DNA of 22,853 nt from JAUXLW01 sp964195005 (GTDB taxonomy: Bacteria > Actinomycetota > Acidimicrobiia > Spongiisociales > SHLN01): positions 1 through 22,853 of the forward strand of contig CAXMOO010000045.1 of NCBI GenBank assembly GCA_964195005.1. The letters are read 5' to 3'. Made by a program: the position numbers and the translations under genes. The notes below the pieces were generated by a model. The model was not told the origin of the DNA. It was given only the letters and a program-made list of their open reading frames with translations, and ran no database searches. Each line of letters starts with the position of its first letter. Within the stretch, counting starts at the first letter, position 1. Below, piece after piece: positions 8,391-15,649 of this stretch.

Positions 8391-8647
8391 TCACGCCCAG
8401 CTCAGTTCCCGCAACCGGTCATCGGGGATCCCGAAGTGGTGCCCACCCTCGTGAGCGGCGGCCAAGACGATGCGGCCTCGGAGGCCTCCTCCGACTGCGT
8501 GATCCGGCGTTTTGGCTCCTCGAAGATGGTGATGCGATCCGGCATGACCGCCGAAAAGGAAAGCGGCTCGCGCCGGGTCAGACTCACGCCCTCATACAGA
8601 CCGAGCAAGATCAGGCCGGAGTTGCAGCTCTCGTCGAAACTGGTGGA
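8391..8647 (-). pseudogene. Frameshifted minimal zinc protease (zincin_1-like)
   Basis: On the minus strand one frame gives LLGLYEGVSLTRREP, then VMPDRITIFEEPKRRI and TQSEE. A second frame continues as LRGRIVLAAAHEGGHHFGI, then DDRLRELSWA and TGA at 8393-8391. Together these match the C-terminal two-thirds of the small gluzincin family (PF06262-like, usual length ~110-130), with the zinc motif HEGGH. One missing G near 8485 (GAGGAGG for GAGGAGGG) would join the frames exactly. The N-terminal third is not recognisable, and the first frame meets a TGA at 8650-8648. Upstream of that TGA, the same frame is open as a 54-codon ORF from ATG 8812 that I cannot identify. So this is probably a remnant between metX and the catabolic operon. 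It fills most of the 560-bp gap from 8313 to 8871; I see nothing else in that gap. Confidence 0.7.
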
Positions 8648-8871
8648 TCACGCAATGACCAGGACGTAATCGACGATGCCGACAGGCACGACATGGTGTT
8701 CATCTTTACCCGCAGGCGCCACTTCCGACAACTGACCTTCGTCCTCCCGTGGAGCGCTACGAGGGGTTCCTACTTCGCCAGGCCTCTGGAGGTCAGAGAT
8801 GGTGGCCGCCATAGATGGTGACCGCGAGTTACTAGCGTCGAACTGTCGGACATCGTTGTTGCCAATTCAGT

Positions 8872-10026
8872 TTATGTCCATGCCTGCAGGGTTTGGGTCA
8901 GGTGAGGCTCGAATAACTCGGGCTCCAAGAGAAAAGCGTCATGCCCCTTATCAGAGTGCACAGTGACGTGGCGGACTGGTACCTGCGCCTGTTTGAGTGC
9001 GGCTACCAGGGCAACCTGTTCTTCGGGGTAGTAGCAGACGTCGGAATCGATCGAGAAGACTATATGGCGCTGATGCTGGCACGGCGAGAAGAGTTCGCCG
9101 AAGTTCGAAACCCCCGCTTCGCTGAGTAGATCGGATGTCTGCCAAGCCTGCATCAACCGCAGATAGCTGTTGGCGTCGAAGCGTTGAACGAACTTCTGTC
9201 CCTGATACCACATGTAGGACTCGAGGGGATTGCTTATCCGGATAGGCCCCGCAAACTTGTTTCCTACTGCCTCGTCGCGAGCTCGTTCCTCCATCGCCTG
9301 CAGCGACACGAACGTCTTGTGTCCGATCATCCGAGCCAAAGCCAGCCCCCGGTCCGGATTCGGGCCGTTGTAGTAGTCGCCGCCGACGAAATCGGCATCG
9401 GTGATGATGGCATTCGCCTGCTCGAAGTTGTGGAGGAGCTGAAGGGGGGTGACACGCAGTCCGGCTGCGATGGGGATAACGATTCTGACCCGGTCGGGGA
9501 ACCGGGTCGCCAAGCTCAAACACATGATCCCGCCGACCGACGCACCGGTCACCGCATGCAGACGCACGATTCCGAGGTGGTCGAGCAGGGGGATCTGGGA
9601 GTCGACAATGTCACAAAAGCTCACCTCGGGAAACGAGCTCCCATAGGGCTTATCCGTATCGGGGTTGACGGAGGACGGGCCGGTGGAGCCATAACAGCCA
9701 CCCAGGTAATTGACACAAATCACCGCGAAACGATCCGTGTCCAACGCCCGACCAGGACCAATGAATTCGTCCCACCATCCCGACTGGCATTCTTCCGTCC
9801 ACGACGCTGCGCCTGGAACCGAGGGGTTGAAGCCGGCGGCGTGCTGACTGCCGGTGAGAGCGTGAAAGACGAGGATGGCGTTGTCGCGGGCCGCATTCAA
9901 CTCGCCATACACCTCATAGGCGAGAGTTACACCTGATAGCTGTTCGCCGCTCCTGAGCTTGATTGGCTCGAGACTGCTTCCAAACTCGAAGAAGCGAGTT
10001 TCCACTGTTCCTATTTCGAAAGTCAC
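8872..10026 (-). CDS. metX: Homoserine O-acetyltransferase (MetX family)
   Basis: A 384-residue alpha/beta-hydrolase-fold acyltransferase. From the chosen GTG at 10026 (AGGAG 8-9 nt upstream) the nucleophile is Ser163 in VTGASVGGIM, with the acid Asp329 in DSDVCYYPEEQ and His362 in SDKGHDAFLLE. Other family blocks are FHALTGSQHAAG, CVNYLGGCYGSTGPSS and the Arg/Asn-rich GPNPDRGLALARMIGHKT. It acylates homoserine to give the substrate of MetY upstream. The nucleophile region reads GASVGG rather than the common GGSMGG. Acetyl rather than succinyl specificity is assumed from the pairing with a MetY-type enzyme. A longer start at 10110 would overlap the CoA-binding gene and is not favoured. Confidence 0.9.
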   Translation of the reverse strand: MTFEIGTVETRFFEFGSSLEPIKLRSGEQLSGVTLAYEVYGELNAARDNAILVFHALTGSQHAAGFNPSVPGAASWTEECQSGWWDEFIGPGRALDTDRFAVICVNYLGGCYGSTGPSSVNPDTDKPYGSSFPEVSFCDIVDSQIPLLDHLGIVRLHAVTGASVGGIMCLSLATRFPDRVRIVIPIAAGLRVTPLQLLHNFEQANAIITDADFVGGDYYNGPNPDRGLALARMIGHKTFVSLQAMEERARDEAVGNKFAGPIRISNPLESYMWYQGQKFVQRFDANSYLRLMQAWQTSDLLSEAGVSNFGELFSPCQHQRHIVFSIDSDVCYYPEEQVALVAALKQAQVPVRHVTVHSDKGHDAFLLEPELFEPHLTQTLQAWT

Positions 10027-10045
10027 TGCGTATCGCTCCTGCGTT

Positions 10046-10528
10046 CTAGATCGGCCGTCGCCGCTTGGAGGAGATGACACCGGTGTCGAAGCCGGCCAGG
10101 TGTAAGCCACCAGCCCACCGGGCGTGTTCGATCTTGAGGCATCGATCCTGGACTACCTGCAAACCGGCATCGATCGCCATTTGGGCGGCCTCATCGTGGC
10201 GCAGTCCGAGCTGGAACCAAACCACCTTGGCGCCGATCTCGATTGCCTGCTCGACCACCCCCGGGATTTCAGAAGGCTTGCGGAAAATGTCGACGATGTC
10301 TGGGACCTCTGGCAATTCTTCAAGCGACGGGTAGCACTTCAGGCCGAGCACCTCTTCATACATCGGGTTCACCGGGAAGACGGTGAAGGAGGTGCGAACT
10401 ATGTAGGAAGCCACGAAATTCGATGAGCGGATCGGATTGGCCGACACGCCGACCAGAGCGGCACTGCGGGCGTTCTGGATGATCCGCAGGCGCTCTCGGG
10501 CGTCGGCCTCGTACAGGTCGGTTGTCAC
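10046..10528 (-). CDS. CoA-binding domain protein (YccU-like)
   Basis: A 160-residue single Rossmann CoA-binding domain: AALVGVSANPIRSSNFVA (nucleotide loop, residues ~24-41), FTVFPVNPMYEEVLGLKCYPSL, PDIVDIFRKPSEIPGVVEQA and KVVWFQLGLRHDEAAQMA, which closely follow the small YccU/YneT family. Function in this family is not established. The start GTG 10528 follows TTTGGAGGG and overlaps the metY stop in a GTGA, and metX starts 19 nt after its stop, so it is translated in step with both. An inferred role is binding CoA or acyl-CoA linked to the acetyl-CoA-using MetX step. Confidence 0.85.
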   Translation of the reverse strand: MTTDLYEADARERLRIIQNARSAALVGVSANPIRSSNFVASYIVRTSFTVFPVNPMYEEVLGLKCYPSLEELPEVPDIVDIFRKPSEIPGVVEQAIEIGAKVVWFQLGLRHDEAAQMAIDAGLQVVQDRCLKIEHARWAGGLHLAGFDTGVISSKRRRPI

Positions 10529-11808
10529 GAAAGCCCTCCAAAGGCTTGATCGAGGTCCCACAGGATGTCGTCGATGTCCTCGATGCCCACCGAGATACGG
10601 ATCATGTCGTCCCTCACACCGACAGCTTCACGATCTTCCACCGGTACTTGCTGGTGGGTGGTAGAAGCCGGGTGGATCACGAGGGTCTTGGCGTCACCGA
10701 CGTTAGCGAGGTGGGATGCCAGTTCCACCGCATCGATGAACTGCTCGCCAGCCTCATATCCGCCCTGCAGCCCGAACGTGAAAACGGCTCCCGGGCCTTC
10801 GGGCAGGTACTTCTCGGCGAGCGGGGTCCATTGGTTGTCCGCGAAAATCGGAAAACTCACCCACGAGACCGCAACGTGATCGTTAAGGAACTCGGCGACT
10901 TTTCTGGCGTTAGCAGAGTGTTGGCGCATCCGTAACGGCAGAGTCTCGAGCCCGAGCAGCAACAGGAACGAGTTGAACGGAGAGGGCGCTGCCCCGATGT
11001 CGCGTAGCAGCTCGACGCGGGCCCGGGTGAGATAGGCGTACTCCCGGAAGTTCTCCCAGAAACGCAGGTCGTGGTACGCGGGAGAGGGGTCCACCAGTAT
11101 TGGAAAGTTGCCATTGTCGAAGGGGAATCGCCCGCTTTCGACAATCACGCCTCCGATCGCCACTCCGTGGCCGCCGATGAACTTGGTTGCCGAGTAAACA
11201 ACGATGTCTGCTCCGTGTTCCATCGGCCGGCAGAGATACGGCGTTGCGAACGTGTTGTCGACCATGAGGGGGACCCCATGAGTATGAGAGATCCGCGCCA
11301 GCGTCTCGATATCGAGAATGTCAGTTCGCGGGTTTCCGATTGTCTCGGCGTATACGAGTTTGGTCCGCTCCGTGATAGCTTTCTCGACCGCGTCCAGATC
11401 AGTGAAATCGACGAAGGTGACGTCCACTCCCATCCTTCGCAGGGTCACGTCGAACTGGGTGTAGGTGCCGCCGTACAGGGACTGCGACGCCACGATCTCA
11501 TCGCCGTTTTTGCACAGGGTCAGCACGGCGATGAGCTGGGCGGCTTGTCCTGAGGAGGTCGCTACTGCACCCAGGCCGCCCTCGAGAGAGGCCATCCTTT
11601 CCTCGAAGGCGGCGGTGGTGGGGTTTCCAATCCGGGTGTAGATATTGCCGTAGGTCTGGAGGGCAAAAAGATCGGCCGCATGCTGGGCGTTGTCGAAGAC
11701 GAACGACGTCGTCTGGTAAATGGGCATCGCCCGCGCCCCGCTTTCAGGATCGGGACGCTGCCCGGCGTGAACAGAACGGGTACTGAACCCGAATTCGTGC
11801 TCGCTCAT
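10525..11808 (-). CDS. metY: O-acetylhomoserine sulfhydrylase (MetY)
   Basis: A 427-residue Cys/Met-metabolism PLP enzyme of full length. It opens with GFSTRSVHAGQRPDPESGAR and IYQTTSFVF. It has TRIGNPTTAAFEERMASLEGG, the Tyr in QSLYGGTYTQF, VDNTFATPYLCRP and the PLP lysine Lys209 in VYSATKFIGGHG. It converts O-acetylhomoserine plus sulfide to homocysteine. ATG 11808 is chosen because it gives the family N-terminus and overlaps the stop of a 51-aa membrane ORF (ATGA); no strong ribosome site precedes it, which fits coupled translation. The operon lies behind a SAM-I-type riboswitch at 12305-12386, so high S-adenosylmethionine should lower expression. Confidence 0.92.
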   Translation of the reverse strand: MSEHEFGFSTRSVHAGQRPDPESGARAMPIYQTTSFVFDNAQHAADLFALQTYGNIYTRIGNPTTAAFEERMASLEGGLGAVATSSGQAAQLIAVLTLCKNGDEIVASQSLYGGTYTQFDVTLRRMGVDVTFVDFTDLDAVEKAITERTKLVYAETIGNPRTDILDIETLARISHTHGVPLMVDNTFATPYLCRPMEHGADIVVYSATKFIGGHGVAIGGVIVESGRFPFDNGNFPILVDPSPAYHDLRFWENFREYAYLTRARVELLRDIGAAPSPFNSFLLLLGLETLPLRMRQHSANARKVAEFLNDHVAVSWVSFPIFADNQWTPLAEKYLPEGPGAVFTFGLQGGYEAGEQFIDAVELASHLANVGDAKTLVIHPASTTHQQVPVEDREAVGVRDDMIRISVGIEDIDDILWDLDQAFGGLS

Positions 11809-11960
11809 TTGACGACCACGAGGTAAGGCGGGACTGTTCCCACCACAGTATCGGAATCGCTGGCGGGCATCTGATCGGACCCCCGTTGCCAGCGGGCCGC
11901 GCATACGAGCGCAACCCAGACGAACAAGTTGATGGCGACAACTGCGATGAGAACGACCAA
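11805..11960 (-). CDS. 51-aa single-TM protein translationally coupled to metY
   Basis: A short minus-strand ORF from TTG 11960, with GAGGAG 5 nt upstream, to TGA at 11807-11805, which overlaps the metY ATG. Residues 1-22 form one membrane helix (VVLIAVVAINLFVWVALVCAA), followed by RWQRGSDQMPAS and a short tail PPYLVVVK. The positive charges after the helix suggest the C-terminus is cytosolic. I recognise no family. The coupled start and stop and the position behind the riboswitch suggest a methionine-related role, or simply that it couples metY translation. Confidence 0.6.
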   Translation of the reverse strand: MVVLIAVVAINLFVWVALVCAARWQRGSDQMPASDSDTVVGTVPPYLVVVK

Positions 11961-11962
11961 AG

Positions 11963-12052
11963 CTACTCCTCGTCTATAGGGGACCTCAGGCCAGATCGAT
12001 GTCCACCGGAATCGGCCTCAGCATCGTTGAGACGGGTTGTTTCTGTAGTCAT
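11963..12052 (-). CDS. 29-aa ORF, first reading frame after the SAM riboswitch leader
   Basis: ATG 12052 is preceded by an ideal AGGAGG with 7 nt spacing, the strongest ribosome site in the operon. The peptide begins MTTETTRLNDAEADSGG and ends SPIDEE, a hydrophilic and acidic sequence. Its TAG stop lies inside the ribosome site of the next ORF (GAGGAGTAG), so the two would be coupled. It has no run of Met codons, so it does not look like an attenuator peptide. It could be a real small protein or a device to deliver ribosomes downstream. Confidence 0.5.
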   Translation of the reverse strand: MTTETTRLNDAEADSGGHRSGLRSPIDEE

Positions 12053-12304
12053 TGATTTTCCTCCTGGTTACCGGCTGCCGGCCGAACTCGATGGGTCTGA
12101 TCGCTGGTGGGCCTCTAGTGGCTGGCCTTAGGCTCGGTCACGCTGTCGCTGTAACCGGGTGGTCCACTTGTGACGCACTCACCTACACATTCGGGTGGGC
12201 GTCGATACCAGAAAGGGGGTTTTAGAAGACTCCATTGGCGGTTCCCTTTCTCTCGCTTGTCGTCGCGCTCTGAGAGCGCCGCGAGCGGGGCTTCCGCTAT
12301 CGGC
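12053..12304 (-). other. Untranslated leader between the riboswitch and the first ORF
   Basis: About 250 nt of leader with no convincing gene. On the minus strand it holds a strong hairpin (GCGCTCT/AGAGCGC around 12265-12280) and an AGCGG/CCGCT hairpin just after the aptamer. GGTTAC near 12155 can pair with GTAACC near 12065, directly next to the AGGAGG of the 29-aa ORF. There is no U-tract, so control at translation or by Rho is more likely than an intrinsic terminator. This is inference from pairing only. Confidence 0.45.
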
Positions 12305-12386
12305 TACTCATCGATCAGGCATTGGCACCGAATACTCGGTTGCCGCGGCTTCGCGGGGCCTGTCCCTCCACCGCTCTAGATGAGCG
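12305..12386 (-). ncRNA. SAM-I-type (S-box) riboswitch aptamer
   Basis: The minus strand reads CTCATC, AGAG, GGTGGAGGGACAGGCCC, then GAAGCC, CGGCAACC, a CCGA-GTAT-TCGG hairpin, GGTGCCAATGCCTG and GATGAG. These are the conserved SAM-I core elements in order. P1 is CTCATC (12384-12379) with GATGAG (12312-12307), P2 contains the kink-turn bases, and P3 is the CCGA/TCGG stem. The segment where P4 normally stands is very short, so it may be the SAM-I/IV variant. It precedes the metY-metX operon and should repress it when S-adenosylmethionine is plentiful. Confidence 0.88.
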
Positions 12387-12400
12387 CGTTTGTTGGCGAA

Positions 12401-12429
12401 AGACAAGCACACGCGACTGGAACCGTCAA
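12401..12429 (-). promoter_or_regulatory. Candidate housekeeping promoter of the met operon
   Basis: On the minus strand TTGACG (12429-12424) and TTGTCT (12406-12401) are 17 bp apart. This would start transcription about 8-10 nt before the riboswitch aptamer, the expected place. The -10 is a poor match, so confidence is moderate. Confidence 0.4.
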
Positions 12430-12457
12430 GTGCTCGCGGCGCTGTCGCCGGTGCTAC

Positions 12458-13300
12458 CTAGGGACGAACGAGGTCGTCGTAGGCGTCGGGCCGGCGGTCG
12501 CGATAGAAGGCCCACTGCTTGCGGACCTCGTCGATCAAGTCGAGGTCGAGATCCCGGATCACCAACTCCTCTTCCGTATCGGAGGCGGCGCCGTCTACGA
12601 CCTGTCCGCGGGGGTCCACGAAATAGGAGGAACCATAGAAGTCGTTGTCACCGAACGGTTCCTTGCCGACCCGGTTGATTGCCCCGATGAAGTACTCATT
12701 GGCTACTGCTGCTGCCGGCTGCTCCAGGTTCCATAGGTACATGGAGAGGCCCCGACTGGTAGCCGAAGGGTTGAACACGATCTTGGCGCCGTTGAGGCCC
12801 AGAGCCCGCCAGCCCTCCGGGAAGTGGCGGTCGTAGCAAATGTAGACCCCGATTCGTCCAACGGCGGTGTCGAAAATCGGGTAGCCGCCGTTGCCGGGAC
12901 GGAAGTAGTACTTCTCCCAGAATCCGCTGACCTGAGGGATATGTTGCTTGCGGAACTTGCCGAGGTATGTGCCGTCGGCGTCAATGACCGCCGCGGTGTT
13001 GTAGAAGAAGCCGTCGTCTTCCTTCTCAAAGATCGGTACAACCAGCACCATCCCGGTTTCCTTGGCCAGATCGATCATCAGCTTGGTAGTAGGACCATCG
13101 GGAATCGGCTCGGCGTAGTCGAAATGGACGTCCTCTTGCACTTGACAGAAGTAGGGCCCATAGAAGAGTTCCTGAAAGCACATGACCTGGGCGCCCTGTT
13201 CGGCCGCCTGGCGAGCGTAATCGGCGTTCTTCTTGATCATCGAGTCTTTGTCGCCGGTCCATTTGGTCTGGACGATGGCAGCTCTAACGGTGTTGGCCAT
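12458..13300 (-). CDS. Nitrilase-superfamily amidase, probable beta-ureidopropionase
   Basis: A 280-residue carbon-nitrogen hydrolase with the full catalytic set: Glu44 (CFQELFYGPYF), Lys118 (GKFRKQHIP) and Cys155 (YICYDRHFPE). The blocks FYNTAAVIDADGTYLGK, FNPSATSRGLSMYLW and INRVGKEP, with a C-terminal FYRDRRPDAYDDLV, resemble the N-carbamoyl-beta-alanine amidohydrolase branch. It would cleave the dihydropyrimidinase product to beta-alanine, CO2 and ammonia. ATG 13300 is chosen because AAGGAG lies 5 nt upstream; an ATG at 13330 adds ten unrelated residues. It is on the same strand as the other catabolic genes but separated from them by the met operon. Confidence 0.88.
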   Translation of the reverse strand: MANTVRAAIVQTKWTGDKDSMIKKNADYARQAAEQGAQVMCFQELFYGPYFCQVQEDVHFDYAEPIPDGPTTKLMIDLAKETGMVLVVPIFEKEDDGFFYNTAAVIDADGTYLGKFRKQHIPQVSGFWEKYYFRPGNGGYPIFDTAVGRIGVYICYDRHFPEGWRALGLNGAKIVFNPSATSRGLSMYLWNLEQPAAAVANEYFIGAINRVGKEPFGDNDFYGSSYFVDPRGQVVDGAASDTEEELVIRDLDLDLIDEVRKQWAFYRDRRPDAYDDLVRP

Positions 13301-13420
13301 ACCTACTCCTTGGTCGCGCCTCAGCGCCAAAAGCTAGCGAACCAGGCGGCCATTCGTGTCGACAGTCTTCTTCCCGGTCCGTTTGCCGGCCCAGCCCCTG
13401 ACTGGATCGCGGGCGGGTCG

Positions 13421-14314
13421 TCAGGCGAGAGCGACACAGTGGACGCCTGGTAGCCCCTCTGCCACCGACGACCAGGTCACACCGCCGTTCACCGACTCGT
13501 ACACGGCACCCTCGGGGGCGGCGATCACGCCTCTGTCGCCTGTGGCGTCGAGACAAAAGGTATTCACGTTGCCGGCGAACCACTCGGGGAGCCCGTCCTC
13601 ACACTTGCGGAACGGAGTGCTGCCGTCCAGTGGACGCCGGTAGACGACGGCCTTCCCGCCCGAAGGTCCAAGCGAGGCCGAAACCAGCGCGTAATCGCCG
13701 CCAACCGCCACCGCCCGACAGTAAACCGCGTGCATTCCTGAGATTTGGAATTCCCAGGAGCCGGCGCCGTCGGTGGTGACACCGAGCCCGATAGCCGAGG
13801 CAGCGTAGGCGGCGCCCGGGCTCCCGGAGTGAGCGATCACCTCGTGAACGTCGGCCGAGATGTCCATGGTCGGCTCCCATGACTCGAGTTCGGCCGAGCG
13901 AAGAACCCCACCGACGTGGACGTTGACATAGACGGTCCCGTCGTCATCGAAGCCAATCGAACGGACGTCGGGAGGGCCGCCCCACGGTGTCCCCCACGTG
14001 TCCCGTCCTGGAGCCGTGGCGAACGAAGCGACTTCCCTCAGGGCCGATCCATCGAGCCGGAACAGCCTCGCCTCTGCCGCTCCAATCAACACCAGATCTC
14101 CCGCCACCGCCAGGCAGTTTGCCTGCCCCTCTTCTAGGCGGCCGACGATCTCCCAGTCGCCTCCTTCAGGATGGTGCCACAGGTTGGCACCATCGCTCAG
14201 CGCCCAGAGGTCGCCGGCATCAACTGCAATCGCGTCCATCCGGTATCCGGCCGGCTGCGGTGCCATGTCCGCGCCCACCTGGACGAAACCGTTGTCCGTG
14301 CCTACAAGGATCAC
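13421..14314 (-). CDS. BNR/Asp-box beta-propeller protein
   Basis: A 297-residue protein of short beta-strand repeats with Asp-box motifs such as VTTDGAGSWEF and YESVNGGVTWSSV, each followed by a segment like GLPGVHCVALA. This pattern is seen in sialidase-like and Ycf48-like propellers. It has no signal peptide or membrane helix, so it is probably cytosolic. No sialidase catalytic residues can be assigned, so an enzymatic role is not claimed. The start is GTG 14314. It lies 47 nt after the lipoprotein gene and 120 nt before the amidase gene, all on the minus strand. Confidence 0.7.
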   Translation of the reverse strand: MILVGTDNGFVQVGADMAPQPAGYRMDAIAVDAGDLWALSDGANLWHHPEGGDWEIVGRLEEGQANCLAVAGDLVLIGAAEARLFRLDGSALREVASFATAPGRDTWGTPWGGPPDVRSIGFDDDGTVYVNVHVGGVLRSAELESWEPTMDISADVHEVIAHSGSPGAAYAASAIGLGVTTDGAGSWEFQISGMHAVYCRAVAVGGDYALVSASLGPSGGKAVVYRRPLDGSTPFRKCEDGLPEWFAGNVNTFCLDATGDRGVIAAPEGAVYESVNGGVTWSSVAEGLPGVHCVALA

Positions 14315-14361
14315 CCACCAAGGCTACGCCGCGAGCGCCTATGCCGGCTAAGAGCCCGCTC

Positions 14362-15393
14362 CTAGCGGAGGTTCTCTTCGATCTCCATCGTCATGGTCAT
14401 GTCCATGCGGCCCGAGTCGCCGAAGCCGTCCATCTTCATCACCATGACTAATCCCATGTCGGCGAGGATCCGGACCACGACACCCTCTTCGAAATCGAAC
14501 CAGGTGGTCGTCCTCATGTCGACCATCTCCATGCGGATCTCCATTTCGAGATCGGCCATGAATGCGCCCATGAGCTCACCGAAGTCGACGTCGGATTCGT
14601 CGCCTAGCAGCGTTCCGGCGTCGTCAACCATCGACATCATGTCGGCGAGATCCATGACCAGAGCCGGGGCTCTCGAGCTCGACTGGATGACGACGGTTTC
14701 GCGACCATCGACGACATCTATGGCGACCACCTCGTTGTCGGTGGTGATGGTCCAGGGACCGAAGCCGGGGATCTCGGTGGTTTCCTCATTGGTCCAGGTT
14801 CCCCCCACTGTGAGCTGATCCTCCGGGAAAGCCGGACCGAACAGTTGGGTGCTGGCATTGCCGGTCAAGCCGCTGAAGTCGCCGCCCAGGAAATCGGTGG
14901 GTATCGCGACCCCATCGGCCGCGGCGGACAATACGTTGCCCTGCCCATCAAGCACCATCGCGATCTCAGGGATGAAAGCGTCGAGCCCCAGTCCAAGGTC
15001 CTCGGCGTTGAAATCCTGCCCTCCCGACATGGTCTCAAACCCGCTCATTCCAAAACTCTCCATCATGGTGCTGACGGTGATCTCATAGGTGCCCGGATCG
15101 ATGCCATCCACAATCGAGTAGTCGACAACAGCCTCCATGAACATGTTGCCGGAGTCTTTGAATGAGCCACTCTGTTCAAAGTCGACGTCGAAACTGATCT
15201 CTGCACTTATCAACGTGTCATAGGTGAGTTGGTCACCGTCGCCATAGCCATAGGAAAAAACCGCAGGCTGAATGTCGAATACCTGACCCGGATTCTGCAG
15301 AACTAATCCAGCTCCGGCCGGTTGGCCTTCCTGGCCGCAGGCCGCGGCCACCATCGAAAGCGCCAGCAGCGCTATGCCGACTTTGAATTTCAC
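14362..15393 (-). CDS. Secreted lipoprotein, DUF6263-like, unknown function
   Basis: A 343-residue lipoprotein starting at GTG 15393: MKFKVGIALLALSM, then lipobox VAAAC followed by GQEG. The body has regular beta-rich segments (TYDTLISAEISFDVDFEQSG, GTWTNEETTEIPGFGPWTI) and an unusually Met- and Asp-rich C-terminal half (MEIRMEMVDMRTTTWFDFEEG, GRMDMTMTMEIEENLR). The layout resembles lipoproteins with two repeated lipid-binding-like halves, but I cannot assign a function. The longer start at 15435 would put the signal peptide after 14 unrelated residues. Upstream lies a nested inverted repeat at 15431-15489. Confidence 0.75.
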   Translation of the reverse strand: MKFKVGIALLALSMVAAACGQEGQPAGAGLVLQNPGQVFDIQPAVFSYGYGDGDQLTYDTLISAEISFDVDFEQSGSFKDSGNMFMEAVVDYSIVDGIDPGTYEITVSTMMESFGMSGFETMSGGQDFNAEDLGLGLDAFIPEIAMVLDGQGNVLSAAADGVAIPTDFLGGDFSGLTGNASTQLFGPAFPEDQLTVGGTWTNEETTEIPGFGPWTITTDNEVVAIDVVDGRETVVIQSSSRAPALVMDLADMMSMVDDAGTLLGDESDVDFGELMGAFMADLEMEIRMEMVDMRTTTWFDFEEGVVVRILADMGLVMVMKMDGFGDSGRMDMTMTMEIEENLR

Positions 15394-15430
15394 AACGAAC
15401 CCCGTTTCAGTCGATGTGCTCTCACAGGTG

Positions 15431-15489
15431 AGCAATTCCGGTGGCAGGTCCTGCCACCGGCACCTACTTCGGCGGAAACCGAAATTGCT
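15431..15489. repeat. Nested inverted repeats upstream of the lipoprotein gene
   Basis: An almost perfect 23-bp palindrome (15438-15460: CCGGTGGCAGG, T, then CCTGCCACCGG) lies inside an outer pair AGCAATT (15431-15437) and AATTGCT (15483-15489). It sits 40-95 nt before the lipoprotein start. It could be an operator, a folded 5' leader, or a small palindromic repeat. Confidence 0.6.
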
Positions 15490-15508
15490 TGAGTTGCCGG
15501 CTGTTAAT

Positions 15509-15538
15509 AGGAAGCGGGCCCCGAAGGGCCCGCTTCCT
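15509..15538 (-). terminator. 13-bp hairpin with a UUCG loop
   Basis: AGGAAGCGGGCCC (15509-15521) pairs perfectly with 15526-15538. On the minus strand the loop is UUCG closed by C-G, a very stable tetraloop. It lies about 110-140 nt after the nucleoside-hydrolase stop and before the next gene. The following ATTAACAG is only weakly U-rich, so it may stop transcription or protect the mRNA end. Confidence 0.6.
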
Positions 15539-15589
15539 GATAGCTCGCCCTAGAGCGAGATCTTTTGCTAGTCGCCGCCCCGGGAGCGC

Positions 15590-15649
15590 CTAGTGGTCCG
15601 CCGCAGAATTAGTCACTGCGCGGGCGCTATTTCCACGACAGACCACTAG
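15590..15649. repeat. 60-bp imperfect palindrome, possible MITE-like element
   Basis: It begins CTAGTGGTC and ends GACCACTAG, with further imperfect pairing inwards and an inner CGCAG/CTGCG stem. The right end supplies the TAG stop of the nucleoside-hydrolase gene (15646-15648). Fifteen bases of this end (15636-15650) recur at 7013-7027. It encodes no protein. Confidence 0.5.

Noticed and set aside
9440..9460. A TGTCACCCC word on the minus strand resembling the ECF -35
   Set aside because: It lies inside metX, has CCC rather than CCG, and no CGTC occurs at the required spacing.
12108..12125. Another ctagtgg word resembling the palindrome ends
   Set aside because: Only seven bases match and the following bases differ, which is expected by chance in this length.
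12179..12235. An 18-codon ORF (begins MESSKTPFLV) in the SAM riboswitch leader
   Set aside because: Its ribosome site is weak, it overlaps the structured leader, and nothing supports translation; kept only as a possibility.
15431..15538. Possible integron attC site
   Set aside because: The palindromes lack the conserved GTTRRRY core pair and there is no integrase or cassette array.
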